From Betaproteobacteria bacterium GR16-43 (GTDB lineage: Bacteria; Pseudomonadota; Gammaproteobacteria; Burkholderiales; Usitatibacteraceae): a DNA stretch of 64,000 nt. Within the stretch, counting starts at the first letter, position 1, and the number at the start of each line of letters is the position of its first letter. The stretch covers positions 2,418,001-2,482,000 of the forward strand of contig CP019169.1 in assembly GCA_001953215.1 (NCBI GenBank), in the 5' to 3' direction. The notes beneath the pieces were generated by a model that worked only from the letters and a program-made list of their open reading frames with translations, was not told the DNA's origin and made no database searches. The position numbers and the translations under genes were made by a program. Below are positions 1 to 8,835 of this stretch, in pieces.

Positions 1-919
1 CCGCGCACGTGGCGAGGCCGACCATCGGCAGCAGCGCCCACTCCGGCAGCATCAGGTAGAACGGGTTCTTCACGCCGGCCGGATTCGCGAGCACGAACGC
101 GGCCTGGCCGAAGTAGTTCAGCATCAGCGCGGGCAGCACGAGGCAGAACCAGCCGATGCGGATCGGCTTCTTGCCGAAGTGGCCCATGTCCGCGTAGAGC
201 GCTTCACCGCCGGTCAACGCGAGGAAGACCGCGCCGAGCACGAAGAAGCCTTTCGTCGGATAGAGCTCGAAGAAGGTGACCGCGTGGGCCGGGTTCAACG
301 CCTCCAGCACCGCGGGATTGCGGGCGATGTGCGGAATCCCGGCGGCGGCGATCGCGAGGAACCACAGGATGGTGACCGGGCCGAAGAGCGCACCCATGCG
401 CGCGGTGCCGTGGCGCTGGATCACGAACAGGCCGGTGATGATGCCGATCACGATGGGCACCACGTACGGCGTGAAGGTCGGCGTCGCCACGCTGAGGCCC
501 TCCACCGCAGAGAGCACGGTGACCGCGGGCGTGATCATGCTGTCGCCATAGAACATCGCGGCGCCCAGGATCCCGATCGAGATGATCGTCCACTTGAGGC
601 GCGGCTCGCGGTGGACCTCGCGCAGGGCGAGCGCCAGCAGCGCCAGGATGCCGCCTTCCCCGTTGTTGTCGGCCCGCATCATGACGATGAGGTACTTCAT
701 CGTCACGACCCAGAACATCGCCCACACGATGAGCGAGAGCAGGCCCAGCACGCTCGCTTGCGACAGCGGGATTCCGTACTCCGCGCTGAACGCTTCCTTC
801 ATCGCGTAGAGCGGGCTCGTGCCAATGTCGCCAAAGACTACCCCCACCGCCCCAACGACCAGGGGGAGCATTGCCTTGCGGGGGAAGTGGGCCGTATGGC
901 CCGAGGCGGAGGCGCTCAT
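1..919 (-). CDS. kup: Kup-family potassium uptake protein (C-terminus outside window)
   Basis: Low-affinity K+/H+ symporter of the inner membrane. From the ATG at 919 the frame gives an N-terminus with the family signature VVFGDIGTSPLYAMKEAF around residues 18-36, then FYGDSMITPAVTVLSAVEGL and, near the window edge, FLALTGGEALYADMGHFGKK, all diagnostic Kup/TrkD motifs, among multiple hydrophobic helices. About 306 of the usual ~620-630 residues are present; the rest lies to the left of base 1. A TATAGT -10 lies about 50 nt upstream on the minus strand. No frameshift is seen. Family assignment is secure; physiological substrate is inferred from family. Confidence 0.96.
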   Translation of the reverse strand, partial: MSASASGHTAHFPRKAMLPLVVGAVGVVFGDIGTSPLYAMKEAFSAEYGIPLSQASVLGLLSLIVWAMFWVVTMKYLIVMMRADNNGEGGILALLALALREVHREPRLKWTIISIGILGAAMFYGDSMITPAVTVLSAVEGLSVATPTFTPYVVPIVIGIITGLFVIQRHGTARMGALFGPVTILWFLAIAAAGIPHIARNPAVLEALNPAHAVTFFELYPTKGFFVLGAVFLALTGGEALYADMGHFGKKPIRIGWFCLVLPALMLNYFGQAAFVLANPAGVKNPFYLMLPEWALLPMVGLATCA

Positions 920-967
920 CGGATCTTCCAGACGGCTTCCTTGCGGGACCGACCGGATAGGCGCCGG

Positions 968-973
968 ACTATA
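968..973 (-). promoter_or_regulatory. Candidate -10 box for kup
   Basis: Minus-strand TATAGT 49 nt before the kup ATG, in the 202-nt divergent spacer between kup and the CBM9 protein gene. No convincing -35 is seen; the rest of the spacer holds nothing I recognise. Confidence 0.4.
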
Positions 974-1121
974 CGCCGCTTTGCTGCGCCGCACAAGAAC
1001 ACGGGAAATCGGCGCCCGCCCCGCCATTGGAGGAGCGCATTCCGCATTCCGTCGCAAAGGCCGTTGTGCAAGCCCCGCGCGCGCGGGTAATGTGCGCACA
1101 ACTTTCAAAGCATTGAAAAAC

Positions 1122-3356
1122 ATGAAAAAAAGCGCTTGGCTGGGATGGGGCCTGTGGGGGTGCCTGGTGGCCTGGGCGGGGGCGGCCGAGGCGATCCAGG
1201 CCTATCCGATCCCGGCGGGACAGAAGGTGACCCTGGACGGGAAGCTCGACGAGGACGTCTGGCGCGACGCGCCCCCGATGGACGAGTTCTGGGAGCTCTT
1301 CCCCCAGGACAAGGTGAAGGCAAGGGTGCGCACCGAGGCGCGCTTCGCTTTCGACAAGCACGCGCTGTACGTCGCGGTGAAATCCTTCGACCCGGACATG
1401 ACGCAACTGCGTGAACCCTTCGCGCGGCGCGACAACGTGCTGGCCGACCAGGACATGATCGTGCTGTTCGTCGATCCGGTCGGCACGCGCAAGTTCGCGC
1501 ACTTCTTCCGCGTGAACCCGCGCGGCTCGATCGGTGACGGCCTCTACAACGAGGACACGGGCAACGAGGATTTCTCGCCCGACTTCGAGTTCGAGGTCGT
1601 GACGGGCAAGTTCGACGGGGGGTGGACCGCCGAATTCCGCATCCCGTTCTCCTCGCTGCGCTACGGCGATCCGCCGTCGTCGACGTGGAGCGTGCTCGTG
1701 TTCCGCAACTACCCGCGCGACCAGCGCTACCGCATCGCCTCGGCGCCCCTGCCGCGCGAGCAGAACTGCTTCATCTGCCTGAACAACCCGCTCACGGGCC
1801 TGACCGAGCTGCCTTCGGCCGACCACCTGCAGGTCACGCCGCTGCTCACGGCGCGCACGACGCGCGACAAGGTGGTGGGCTCGTACGACCGCACCGACCG
1901 CGAAGTCGTGCCCAGCCTCGACATCAAGTGGAAGCCGAGGCCCGACACGATCGTCGACGCGACGATCAACCCGGACTTCTCGCAGGTCGAGCTCGATACG
2001 CCGCAGCTCGCGGGCAACACGCAGTTCGCGCTGTTCTTCCCGGAGAAGCGGCCGTTCTTCCTCGAGGGCGCCGACATCCTGCAGGCGCCGTTCAATGCGA
2101 TGTACACGCGCTCGGTGACCGATCCGTCGTGGGGCGCGCGCGCCACGCAGCGCTCGGACAAGTTCGATGGAACGGTGCTCGTCACGCGCGACGACGGGGG
2201 CGGCCTCGTCCTGCTGCCCAATACCTTCGGAACGAACTTCGCGCTCCAGGACTTCAAGTCGATGGCGAGCTTCGCGCGCGGGCGCTGGCAGGTGGGCGGC
2301 GCCACCGCGGGCGTGGTGGCCACCGACCGCACGTTGGAGGACAACCGCGGCTACAACCGCGTCCTGGGCCCGGACGTCGCGTGGTTCCCGAATGCCGAGC
2401 ATCGCATCCGTGCCCAGGTGCTGGAATCGTGGACGACCGCGCTGCCGAACGCCGAAGGGCGGCTCGTGAAGCAGGAAGAGGTGAGCGGCCACGCCGGCCT
2501 CGTGGACTGGCGCTTCAGCAACGCGAAGTGGGACGCGTACCTCAACCTGGAAGACGTGGCCGGCGGATTCCGCGCCGACAACGGCTTCTTCAGCCAGAGC
2601 GGCTACCGGCGCATCTACAGCGAGACTTCGCGCAAGTTCCTCGAGGCCTGGGGCTTCAACGAGGTGACGCCGTACCTGAACGCCGAATACAAGACCGACC
2701 GCGAGGGCACGCCCCAGACGCAATACACGAACCTGGGCCTGCGCTTTGGGTTGCCGCGCGCCACTACGCTCGCCATGGAGTGGCGGCCCAACAACAACAT
2801 CGCTGTGCAGAAAGATGGCGGCATGCGCAAGCGCGACCAGATGTGGGTCTCCATCGAGAGCAACCCCTGGCCGTGGCTGTCGCGCTTCTACACCGAGGTG
2901 GCCTTCGGCGATCGCGTCGACGTCGCCAACAACCGGACGGGCCGCGGCGCCTACATCGGCACGACCGCCAACTTCAGGCCGCACCCGCGCCTGGAGTTCG
3001 AGTACCGCATCGACAACGACTGGATCGACTCCCTCGAGCCGGTCGAAGGCTCGAAGCGCATCCTCGCGCAGAGGGCGCAGCAAGTGCTCGCCTACTGGCA
3101 CTTCACCGCGCGCGACGCTGTGCGCACCATCTGGCAGTCGAACTGGATCCGCCGTTCCCCGTCCCTGTGGAACGAGCCGGTATCGAGCCGCGAGAAATCG
3201 GATACGCTGTCAGTCGTCTACGGGCACCGGCGCGGGCTCTACCTCACGTTCTACGTCGGAGCGACGTTCGGGCGCACCGAAGACGCCGACAGCGGCTTTC
3301 GTCGTTACCAATCCGAGGTTTTCGCCAAGGGATCGTGGACCTTCGACGTCTTCTGA
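1122..3356 (+). CDS. Secreted carbohydrate-binding family 9-like / DUF5916 protein
   Basis: A 744-residue exported protein. The chosen ATG starts directly with a Lys-rich, hydrophobic signal peptide (MKKSAW...AWAGAAEA, about residues 1-22), whereas the longer open frame upstream has no signal. The next ~190 residues resemble the CBM9-like domain (YPIPAGQKVTLDGKLDEDVW, typical of these proteins), followed by a DUF5916-type region rich in aromatic, beta-strand-forming segments (FFPEKRPFFLEGADIL is a typical motif) ending in an aromatic residue, as in outer-membrane barrels. Likely an outer-membrane or periplasmic protein of unknown substrate. The next gene starts inside its last codons, so the two are probably co-translated. 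Confidence 0.88.
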   Translation: MKKSAWLGWGLWGCLVAWAGAAEAIQAYPIPAGQKVTLDGKLDEDVWRDAPPMDEFWELFPQDKVKARVRTEARFAFDKHALYVAVKSFDPDMTQLREPFARRDNVLADQDMIVLFVDPVGTRKFAHFFRVNPRGSIGDGLYNEDTGNEDFSPDFEFEVVTGKFDGGWTAEFRIPFSSLRYGDPPSSTWSVLVFRNYPRDQRYRIASAPLPREQNCFICLNNPLTGLTELPSADHLQVTPLLTARTTRDKVVGSYDRTDREVVPSLDIKWKPRPDTIVDATINPDFSQVELDTPQLAGNTQFALFFPEKRPFFLEGADILQAPFNAMYTRSVTDPSWGARATQRSDKFDGTVLVTRDDGGGLVLLPNTFGTNFALQDFKSMASFARGRWQVGGATAGVVATDRTLEDNRGYNRVLGPDVAWFPNAEHRIRAQVLESWTTALPNAEGRLVKQEEVSGHAGLVDWRFSNAKWDAYLNLEDVAGGFRADNGFFSQSGYRRIYSETSRKFLEAWGFNEVTPYLNAEYKTDREGTPQTQYTNLGLRFGLPRATTLAMEWRPNNNIAVQKDGGMRKRDQMWVSIESNPWPWLSRFYTEVAFGDRVDVANNRTGRGAYIGTTANFRPHPRLEFEYRIDNDWIDSLEPVEGSKRILAQRAQQVLAYWHFTARDAVRTIWQSNWIRRSPSLWNEPVSSREKSDTLSVVYGHRRGLYLTFYVGATFGRTEDADSGFRRYQSEVFAKGSWTFDVF

Positions 3357-4555
3357 TCTGTGTCCTCCTCGCGGGGTGCGCGTCCGCCCCGCGGGTTTCG
3401 CTCGAAATCGTCCCCGCGCCCGCGCCACTCGAGCGCAACTACGCGAATTTCTGGGAAGCGGCCCTCGCCCTCGACTACGCGCGCGCCGAGTACCTCGCCA
3501 CCTCGGTCACGGAGCGCGCCTATGCGGTCGCGCTGCGCCAGCTCGCCGAGGGCGACCTGCCCGCCGCGCAGGACCTGCTCTCCGGCCTGACCGCGGATCC
3601 GCAGGTGGCTCCGCGCGCTCGCGCACTGCTGGGCGCGGTGGCCAAGGAGAGCGAGACGCTGCCCGAGAAGGCCTTCACCAGCCGCGTCGATCGCTCGTTC
3701 GCCGAGGCCCTGCTCGAAGCGCGCAAGGCCGAACGCTGGACCTATCCCCCGAAGCCGGTTCCGCTGCTCTTCGAACGCAGCGGCTCGGCCACCCCGGTGG
3801 TGCCCACCCGCGTGAACCAGGTCGGCGCGATGCTCGGCGTGGATACCGGGGCGGGCCTCACCGTGATCGGCTCGGAGCTGGCGAATGCGGCGGGCGCCAA
3901 GCGCCTGGGCGCCCGCACCGGCGCGCGCGATGCGCACGGCGAAGGCGTCGGCGTGGAGCTTGCGATCGTGGACCTCGAGGTCGGCGGCATCCGGATCGAG
4001 CGGCATCCGGTGCTGGTGATCGATTCGGCGCGGTTGCGCTTCAAGGTGGCCGGCGTGCAGATCGCGGGCTTCGACGGCGTGCTGGGCTGGAATGCGCTCT
4101 CGCGGCTGCGCATGACGATCGACAACGCGCAGCACACCGTGACCTTCGAGCGCTCCACCGCGCTTCCGCGCGCCGACGGCGACCTCTTCTGGATCGGCGA
4201 GCCGTACGTGCGGGCGCGGGCGCCCAACGGCCTGCCGCTGGCGCTCTTCCTCGACACCGGGGCCTCTCGCACCGCGCTCGCCGCGCCGATCGCCGCCGCG
4301 GCCGGGCTCCGTGACGGCGAGAAGAAGACCACCGTGGTGATGGGGGCGGGCAGCTCACGCACCGTCGAGGTGACGGTCTATCGCAACGCCGCCTTGCACG
4401 TCGGCGGGGCTCGCGTCGCGTTCGGCGAGCTGCAGTCGATCGAGCCTCGCTCCAGCGCCTACGCGGTGCGCGATGGGGTGCTCGGGGCGGACATGCTCGC
4501 GAGCGGGACCATCGTGGTCGATCCGCCTGCGCGGTTGCTGTTGATAACCCCCTAA
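3335..4555 (+). CDS. Retropepsin-like aspartyl protease lipoprotein with two DTG motifs
   Basis: A 406-residue protein starting at a GTG that overlaps the upstream gene by 22 nt; AAGG lies 6 nt before it and the start gives a short lipoprotein signal with lipobox LLAGC. After a helical, TPR-like N-terminal part (about residues 30-130) come two halves of a retropepsin-like fold: GVDTGAG near residue 168 and LFLDTGASRTAL near residue 305, each with the catalytic DTG/A. Bacterial clan-AA lipoproteins of this kind are predicted periplasmic proteases. Having both halves in one chain means it could act as a monomer. The substrate is unknown; the overlapping secreted CBM9 protein is an obvious candidate partner, by inference only. 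Confidence 0.85.
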   Translation: MDLRRLLICVLLAGCASAPRVSLEIVPAPAPLERNYANFWEAALALDYARAEYLATSVTERAYAVALRQLAEGDLPAAQDLLSGLTADPQVAPRARALLGAVAKESETLPEKAFTSRVDRSFAEALLEARKAERWTYPPKPVPLLFERSGSATPVVPTRVNQVGAMLGVDTGAGLTVIGSELANAAGAKRLGARTGARDAHGEGVGVELAIVDLEVGGIRIERHPVLVIDSARLRFKVAGVQIAGFDGVLGWNALSRLRMTIDNAQHTVTFERSTALPRADGDLFWIGEPYVRARAPNGLPLALFLDTGASRTALAAPIAAAAGLRDGEKKTTVVMGAGSSRTVEVTVYRNAALHVGGARVAFGELQSIEPRSSAYAVRDGVLGADMLASGTIVVDPPARLLLITP

Positions 4556-4706
4556 GTCAAAGGCGAAAGGCGTCCTCCGCAGATCAACACGGATAAACGC
4601 CGATGTTCTTTAGTAAGGGCTCTGACCCAGAAGCCCTTTGTTCTTATAGAAGTTCATCTGCGTTTATCTGTGTTTATCTGCGGAGAGCGCCTTTCGCCTT
4701 TGACTT
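4554..4706. repeat. Long imperfect palindrome, GTCAAAGGCGAAAGGC family
   Basis: Fills the space between two convergent genes. Left arm begins GTCAAAGGCGAAAGGCG then CCTCCGCAGAT and AACACGGATAAACGC; the right arm is its reverse complement with a few mismatches, around a ~45-nt centre. The same outer and inner modules recur at 51668-51806. It could fold as a long hairpin and serve as a bidirectional terminator, or be a non-autonomous mobile repeat. Confidence 0.9.
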
Positions 4707-4710
4707 TGCT

Positions 4711-5988
4711 TCAGGGTTTCTTGTAGACGACGCCTTCTTTCATCACGAAAGAGACGCGCGTCATCACCGAGATGTCGCGAGTAGGATCGCCGGGCACGGC
4801 GACCACGTCGGCGAACTTGCCGGCTTCCAGCGTCCCGAACTGGTCCGCCGCGCCGAGCACCGTCGCCGCTTCGAGCGTCGCGCTGCGGATCGCCTCCAGC
4901 GGCGGCATGCCCGCCTCCACCATGTAGGCGAACTCCTTCGCGTTGGTGCCGTGCGGACCCACGCCGGTATCGGTGCCGAAGGCGATCTTCACGCCCGCCT
5001 TGTAGGCGCGGCCGAACATCTCCTGGATCTGCGGCCCGATGGCCGCGGCCTTCACGCGAATGATCTCGGGAAAGAAGCCCGGCTGCTTCGCCTTCTCGGC
5101 CACGTACTTCCCGGCGCTGATGGTGGGTACGAGCCACGTACCGTTCTTCTTCATCAGCGCGAAGCCCTCGTCGTCGAGGTAGGTGCCGTGCTCGATGGTC
5201 TGCACGCCGGCGCGCACCGCGCGCTTGAGGCCCTCGGCGCCGTGCGCGTGGGCGGCGACCTTCATGTTGTAGTCCTTCGCGGTCGAGACGATGGCGGCCA
5301 GTTCCTCCTCGGTGAGCAACGGCGCATCGCCGCTCTTGGCCACCGACAGGACGCCGCCCGTGGTCGCGATCTTCACCTGGTCGTAGCCCTGCTGGTAGAG
5401 CTTGCGCACGGCGCGCCGCGCGTCGTCCGCGCCGTTGATGATGGTGTCCGAAGGGTGCGCATGCTGCGCGAGGTCCTCGCGCATGCCGTTTGTGCCGTCC
5501 CCGTGCCCGCCCGTGGAGGTGATGAAGCCCGCGGCGTAGATGCGCGGGCCGCGCACGATCCCGGAGCGGATGGCGTTGCGCAATGCGCCCGCCACGTTGT
5601 AGCTCGCGCCGAGGTCGCGCACGGTCGTGAACCCGGCCATCAACGTCTTCTCGCCGTTGGAGTAGGCCCGGAAGGCGAAGTCCGGCGCGTTCAGCGTGAA
5701 CCCTTCGAGCTGGGACTGGGGATTGATCTCCGAGGACAGGTGCACGTGCAGGTCGATGAGGCCCGGCATGCAGGTGTCGCCGCGAAGGTCGATCCCGGTG
5801 GCGCCGGCGGGCACGGCCATGTAGCCGGCTTCGATGCGCGCGATGCGGGTGCGCTCCACGACGATCGTCTGCTCGCGCAGCACGCGTTGCCCGCGCACGT
5901 CGACGAGGCCGCCGCAATGCAACACGGTCACCTGGGCTGCGGCGGGAACGGCGGCGGCGAGGAGGAAAGCGGACCACAGGCGATTCAT
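4711..5988 (-). CDS. Exported metal-dependent amidohydrolase
   Basis: A 425-residue amidohydrolase of the imidazolonepropionase/prolidase-like group. Signal peptide at residues 1-19 (ending AAAQ), so probably periplasmic. The metal ligands of the family are visible: LHVHL (HxH) near residue 81, a candidate carboxylated Lys in VKIATTGG near residue 204, His in AAHAHG and IEHGTYLD, and Asp in FGTDTG near residue 321. It hydrolyses C-N bonds of an unknown substrate; relatives act on dipeptides or cyclic amides. Its ATG overlaps the stop of the DUF1697 gene (ATGA), so it is the last gene of a coupled set. Confidence 0.92.
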   Translation of the reverse strand: MNRLWSAFLLAAAVPAAAQVTVLHCGGLVDVRGQRVLREQTIVVERTRIARIEAGYMAVPAGATGIDLRGDTCMPGLIDLHVHLSSEINPQSQLEGFTLNAPDFAFRAYSNGEKTLMAGFTTVRDLGASYNVAGALRNAIRSGIVRGPRIYAAGFITSTGGHGDGTNGMREDLAQHAHPSDTIINGADDARRAVRKLYQQGYDQVKIATTGGVLSVAKSGDAPLLTEEELAAIVSTAKDYNMKVAAHAHGAEGLKRAVRAGVQTIEHGTYLDDEGFALMKKNGTWLVPTISAGKYVAEKAKQPGFFPEIIRVKAAAIGPQIQEMFGRAYKAGVKIAFGTDTGVGPHGTNAKEFAYMVEAGMPPLEAIRSATLEAATVLGAADQFGTLEAGKFADVVAVPGDPTRDISVMTRVSFVMKEGVVYKKP

Positions 5989-6527
5989 TCGGGACTCCCT
6001 TGGTTGAGCATGCGCAGGATGGTGTTCCAGTTGCGCGTCGTGGCCGGCACGCCCAGCTCTTTCTCGAGCGGCATGTTGGGCACGCCGAACTGGCCGTCGG
6101 GCAGGCGCTCCGCGACGAGGAAGGCTTCACGGCCCTGGACGCGGAAAAGCTTGAGCCCGTCCTTCTCCGAGATCCGGGGCAGGCGCGGCTTCTTCTTTGG
6201 CGCTTCCCACAGGAAGGCCACGTAGAGCTTCGCGTCGGCGGGCCGGGCGACGCCCTTGAACGGATTGGCCGCGGCGAGGGCTTCGAGGTCGCTCCACGGG
6301 CGCACCATCGTGGCCACCGGATAGCCCAGCCAGGCGAACAGGGCGGCTTCGATGCGCTCGGTGACCGCGGCCTCGGGGAGCGGGCTCACGAACGAGACGT
6401 TGCCCGAGGCGATGTAGGTCTTCACGTCGCGCAGGCCCAGCGCGGACAGGCGGATCGAGAGGTCGGCCATGCGCACCGTGCGCCCGCCCACGTTCACCGC
6501 CCGCAGGAAAGCGGCGTAGCGCGTCAC
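5985..6527 (-). CDS. DUF1697 family protein
   Basis: A 180-residue protein, the usual length for DUF1697. The GTG start at 6527 gives YAAFLRAVNVGGR, the family's conserved beginning (LRGINVGG-like), and YIASGNVSF and RNWNTILRML near the C-terminus are also typical. Function unknown. The upstream DinB gene stops inside the start codon (GTGA) and the amidohydrolase ATG overlaps its own stop, so translation is coupled through all three. Longer open frame upstream is the DinB gene read out of frame. Confidence 0.9.
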   Translation of the reverse strand: MTRYAAFLRAVNVGGRTVRMADLSIRLSALGLRDVKTYIASGNVSFVSPLPEAAVTERIEAALFAWLGYPVATMVRPWSDLEALAAANPFKGVARPADAKLYVAFLWEAPKKKPRLPRISEKDGLKLFRVQGREAFLVAERLPDGQFGVPNMPLEKELGVPATTRNWNTILRMLNQGSPE

Positions 6528-7132
6528 GCGGGAGGCGGGGAGGTGCGAGCGCCCCAGATCCCGGCTTCGGTGAAGCCCAGCGCTTCGAAGTCCTTCGCGC
6601 GCAGGTGGTCTTCGTTGAGGCAGAAGAACTCGTCCAGCTGCGGCGGCTTCACGCGCGTGCCGGCGAGCATCGCGTGGACCTGCCCGCGATGGTGGATGTC
6701 GTGCTCGAACAGGTGGGCCAGGATGCGGCTGGTGTAGTCGCGATACTCGCCGGCCTTGCGCGGGACGCGAACGGCGACGTCCAGCCCGGCATCGTCGAGC
6801 GCATCGCAGAACGCAATCAGCCGCCGATCCACCGCGAGCTGCTCGCGCGCCAGCTCGCCGCACGCCTCGAACGGTTCCTCGGGATCGAAGTGGCGATGGG
6901 GTTGCCCGTGCGGCGCCAGGCCCGCATGGCTGCGTTCCAGCATCTCCACGTAGTACCAGTCGACCGTGAGGATGTGGTTCAGCGTGGACTTCAGCGACGG
7001 GAAGAAGCTCACGCGCTCGGCGGTGAACTCCTGGGGGGTGAGCTGGAGGCAGGCCTGGTAGAGCCGGTGGTTGGCCCAGGCGTTGTTGCAGGCCTCGGTG
7101 AAGAAGTGCCGCGCGAGTGACGGCCGGGTCAT
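6524..7132 (-). CDS. DinB-family metal-binding four-helix protein
   Basis: A 202-residue protein with the DinB/YfiT pattern: His in LNHILTVDWYY near residue 51 and the HLFEHDIHHRGQVH motif near residue 140, which supply the three metal-binding histidines. Members are putative thiol-dependent metalloenzymes; some act with bacillithiol or mycothiol, most are uncharacterised. Sits between a YjbR gene (13 nt upstream) and DUF1697 (overlapping), so it is in the middle of a minus-strand set of small uncharacterised proteins. The specific reaction is not inferable. Confidence 0.9.
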   Translation of the reverse strand: MTRPSLARHFFTEACNNAWANHRLYQACLQLTPQEFTAERVSFFPSLKSTLNHILTVDWYYVEMLERSHAGLAPHGQPHRHFDPEEPFEACGELAREQLAVDRRLIAFCDALDDAGLDVAVRVPRKAGEYRDYTSRILAHLFEHDIHHRGQVHAMLAGTRVKPPQLDEFFCLNEDHLRAKDFEALGFTEAGIWGARTSPPPA

Positions 7133-7145
7133 CGAGCGCGGGTCG

Positions 7146-7469
7146 TCATGCTCGCCGGGGCGCGCTGGCCACAGCCGACCACGACTCCTGGGCCAGCGTG
7201 CGGAAGCGCGTGGGCGTCGTCTTGTCCAGGTGCACGTTGGTCCAGCCCATGCGCGACCAGCCGTTCAACGAATAGGCATCCGGGTCCATCGTCAGCAGCG
7301 CGGTCTGGTTGGCCGCGGAAAGCTTCACGACGGCCACCGGCTTCTTGCCGGGCGCGAGCGAAGCGAAGATGCGGTTGCCCACGCGGAAATCGGGATGGCC
7401 CATGTGTGCCCCCTCCGACGTGTCGGGCAGGGCGAGCAGGATCTTGCGGGCAGCGGAGCGGCTGAGCAT
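7146..7469 (-). CDS. MmcQ/YjbR family protein
   Basis: A 107-residue protein. ATG chosen because a strong AGGAGG lies 6-7 nt upstream. Features of the family: LLALPDTSEGAHMGHPDFRV (the conserved start with HP.F) and WTNVHLDK near the C-terminus (W.NVDL-like). The fold is CyaY-like/DNA-binding-like; the biological role is unknown. It ends 13 nt before the DinB gene and starts 17 nt after the DUF3052 gene, suggesting one transcript. Confidence 0.88.
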   Translation of the reverse strand: MLSRSAARKILLALPDTSEGAHMGHPDFRVGNRIFASLAPGKKPVAVVKLSAANQTALLTMDPDAYSLNGWSRMGWTNVHLDKTTPTRFRTLAQESWSAVASAPRRA

Positions 7470-7486
7470 GGCAGGCCTCCTCAATC

Positions 7487-7903
7487 CTACTTTTTGGCGC
7501 GGTTCTCCTTGCGGACCACGAGCTTCAGGCCCGACCAGGTCTCGTCGACGGCGCAGACCTTCACGTCCACGAGGCCCATGGGCAGGGCGATCTCGCGGAT
7601 CGTGTCTTCGGTGATATCGGTGGGCATCCTCGAGGCCTTCTTCGGCCACGAAACCCAGATGGTGGCATCGTCGCGCAGCTTGGCCTTCGCGCGGGTGAGC
7701 GCGGCGTCGAGCGTCGAGCGCTTGGTGCAGAAGACGTGGAGGATGTCGGTGCCGCGGCCCAGGCGCGAGGCGAGCGTGACTTCCTTGGGGAGCGGCGCCA
7801 GCAGCTTGAGGTAGTCGCGCGGCGCATCCCAGGCGACCAGGTTGCCACCGGCCTTGATGCCCAGCTTCTTCGACAGTGGCGTTCCGGAATATCCCGCGGG
7901 CAT
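7487..7903 (-). CDS. DUF3052 family protein
   Basis: A 138-residue cytosolic protein matching DUF3052: YSGTPLSKKLGIK at the start, LHVFCTKRSTLDAAL in the middle and WVSWPKKAS followed by IREIALPMGLVDVKVCAVDETWSGLKLV near the end. No enzymatic motif. Probably first or early gene of the minus-strand run that continues through YjbR, DinB, DUF1697 and the amidohydrolase; a TAATAT-like sequence lies about 40 nt upstream. Function unknown. Confidence 0.88.
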   Translation of the reverse strand: MPAGYSGTPLSKKLGIKAGGNLVAWDAPRDYLKLLAPLPKEVTLASRLGRGTDILHVFCTKRSTLDAALTRAKAKLRDDATIWVSWPKKASRMPTDITEDTIREIALPMGLVDVKVCAVDETWSGLKLVVRKENRAKK

Positions 7904-7951
7904 GAGCGATGCGCTTTCCCCAAAGCACGAGGGCGCAATATTACTCCAATG

Positions 7952-8701
7952 TCAGCGGCCGCCGGAGACGTCGATGAAGGCGCCGGTCGAATAGGAACTT
8001 TCTTCCGACAGGAACCAGAGGATCGCGCGCGCGACTTCCTCGGGTTCTCCGCCGCGCTGCATCGGCACGAACTTCGCCACGCGATCGACGCGGCCCGGCT
8101 CGCCGCCGCTCGCATGGATCGCAGTGCGAATCACGCCGGGGCGTACCGCGTTCACGCGGATGCCTTCCTCGGCCACTTCCTTCGCGAGCCCGATGGTGAG
8201 CGTGTCGATGGCGCCCTTCGACGCGGCATAGTCGACGTATTCCCCCGGCGAACCCAGGCGCGAGGCCGCCGAGCCCACGTTCACGATGGCGCCGCCCGCG
8301 CCCCCGTGCTTCGTGGACATCCGGCGCACCGCCTCGCGTGCGCACAGGAAGGAACCCAGGATGTTGGTGGCGAACACGCGCTCGAAGCGCCCGGCGCTCA
8401 TCTCGTCGAGGCGCGTCTGCTGCTCGAGGATGCCCGCGTTGTTCACCAGGGCCGAGACCGGGCCCAGGTCTCGCGTTGTCGTTTCGAAGAGACGGATCAC
8501 GTCCGCTTCGACCGCCACGTCGGCCTGGACGGCGATCGCCTTGCCGCCCGCTTTCGCGATTCGCGCGACCACCGACTCCGCGGATGCCTTGTCGCGCGCG
8601 TAGTTCACGCAGACCGCGTAGCCGCGTTCGGCGGCGAGCCATGAAGTTGCCGCGCCGATTCCGCGGCCTCCACCTGTAACGACGACGATCTTGGCAGCCA
8701 T
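7952..8701 (-). CDS. SDR-family NAD(P)-dependent oxidoreductase
   Basis: A 249-residue classical short-chain dehydrogenase. Rossmann motif VVTGGGRGIG at residues 7-16, NNAG near residue 88, catalytic Ser in NVGSAAS and YAASK (Tyr and Lys) near residues 155-159, and a C-terminal FIDVSGGR. Length is typical. An Asn/Tyr-Ala-Arg after the second strand (VNYARD) fits NADP preference, by inference. The -10 TAAGAT ends 6 nt before the ATG, so the message may be leaderless. The substrate is unknown. Confidence 0.93.
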   Translation of the reverse strand: MAAKIVVVTGGGRGIGAATSWLAAERGYAVCVNYARDKASAESVVARIAKAGGKAIAVQADVAVEADVIRLFETTTRDLGPVSALVNNAGILEQQTRLDEMSAGRFERVFATNILGSFLCAREAVRRMSTKHGGAGGAIVNVGSAASRLGSPGEYVDYAASKGAIDTLTIGLAKEVAEEGIRVNAVRPGVIRTAIHASGGEPGRVDRVAKFVPMQRGGEPEEVARAILWFLSEESSYSTGAFIDVSGGR

Positions 8702-8707
8702 CGTCGA

Positions 8708-8713
8708 ATCTTA
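8708..8713 (-). promoter_or_regulatory. -10 box of a predicted leaderless SDR transcript
   Basis: TAAGAT on the minus strand, separated from the ATG at 8701 by 6 nt (TCGACG). Transcription would begin at or next to the start codon. No Shine-Dalgarno sequence is present. Confidence 0.55.
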
Positions 8714-8727
8714 ACCAAAAGGCATTG

Positions 8728-8808
8728 GACACAGATGAACACGGATAAACACAGATAAAACCTAAAGCTCTTTGATTCTATCTGTGTCCGTCTGTGTTCA
8801 TCTGTGTC
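8728..8808. repeat. Palindrome built of CACAGATGAACAC units
   Basis: Arms GACACAGATGAACAC.GA... and ...TCTGTGTTCATCTGTGTC pair with few mismatches around a ~23-nt centre. It lies between two minus-strand genes, just upstream of the SDR promoter. The CAGATAAACACAGAT core also occurs inside the repeats at 4554 and 51668. Confidence 0.88.
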
Positions 8809-8835
8809 GAAAAGCTTTTCTTGAAGTTTTTAGGC

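Noticed and set aside
969-3101. A 710-codon open frame on the minus strand
   Set aside because: It is an antisense shadow of the CBM9 gene. Composition is Arg/Val/Glu/His-rich without any motif, and it would cross the divergent promoters.
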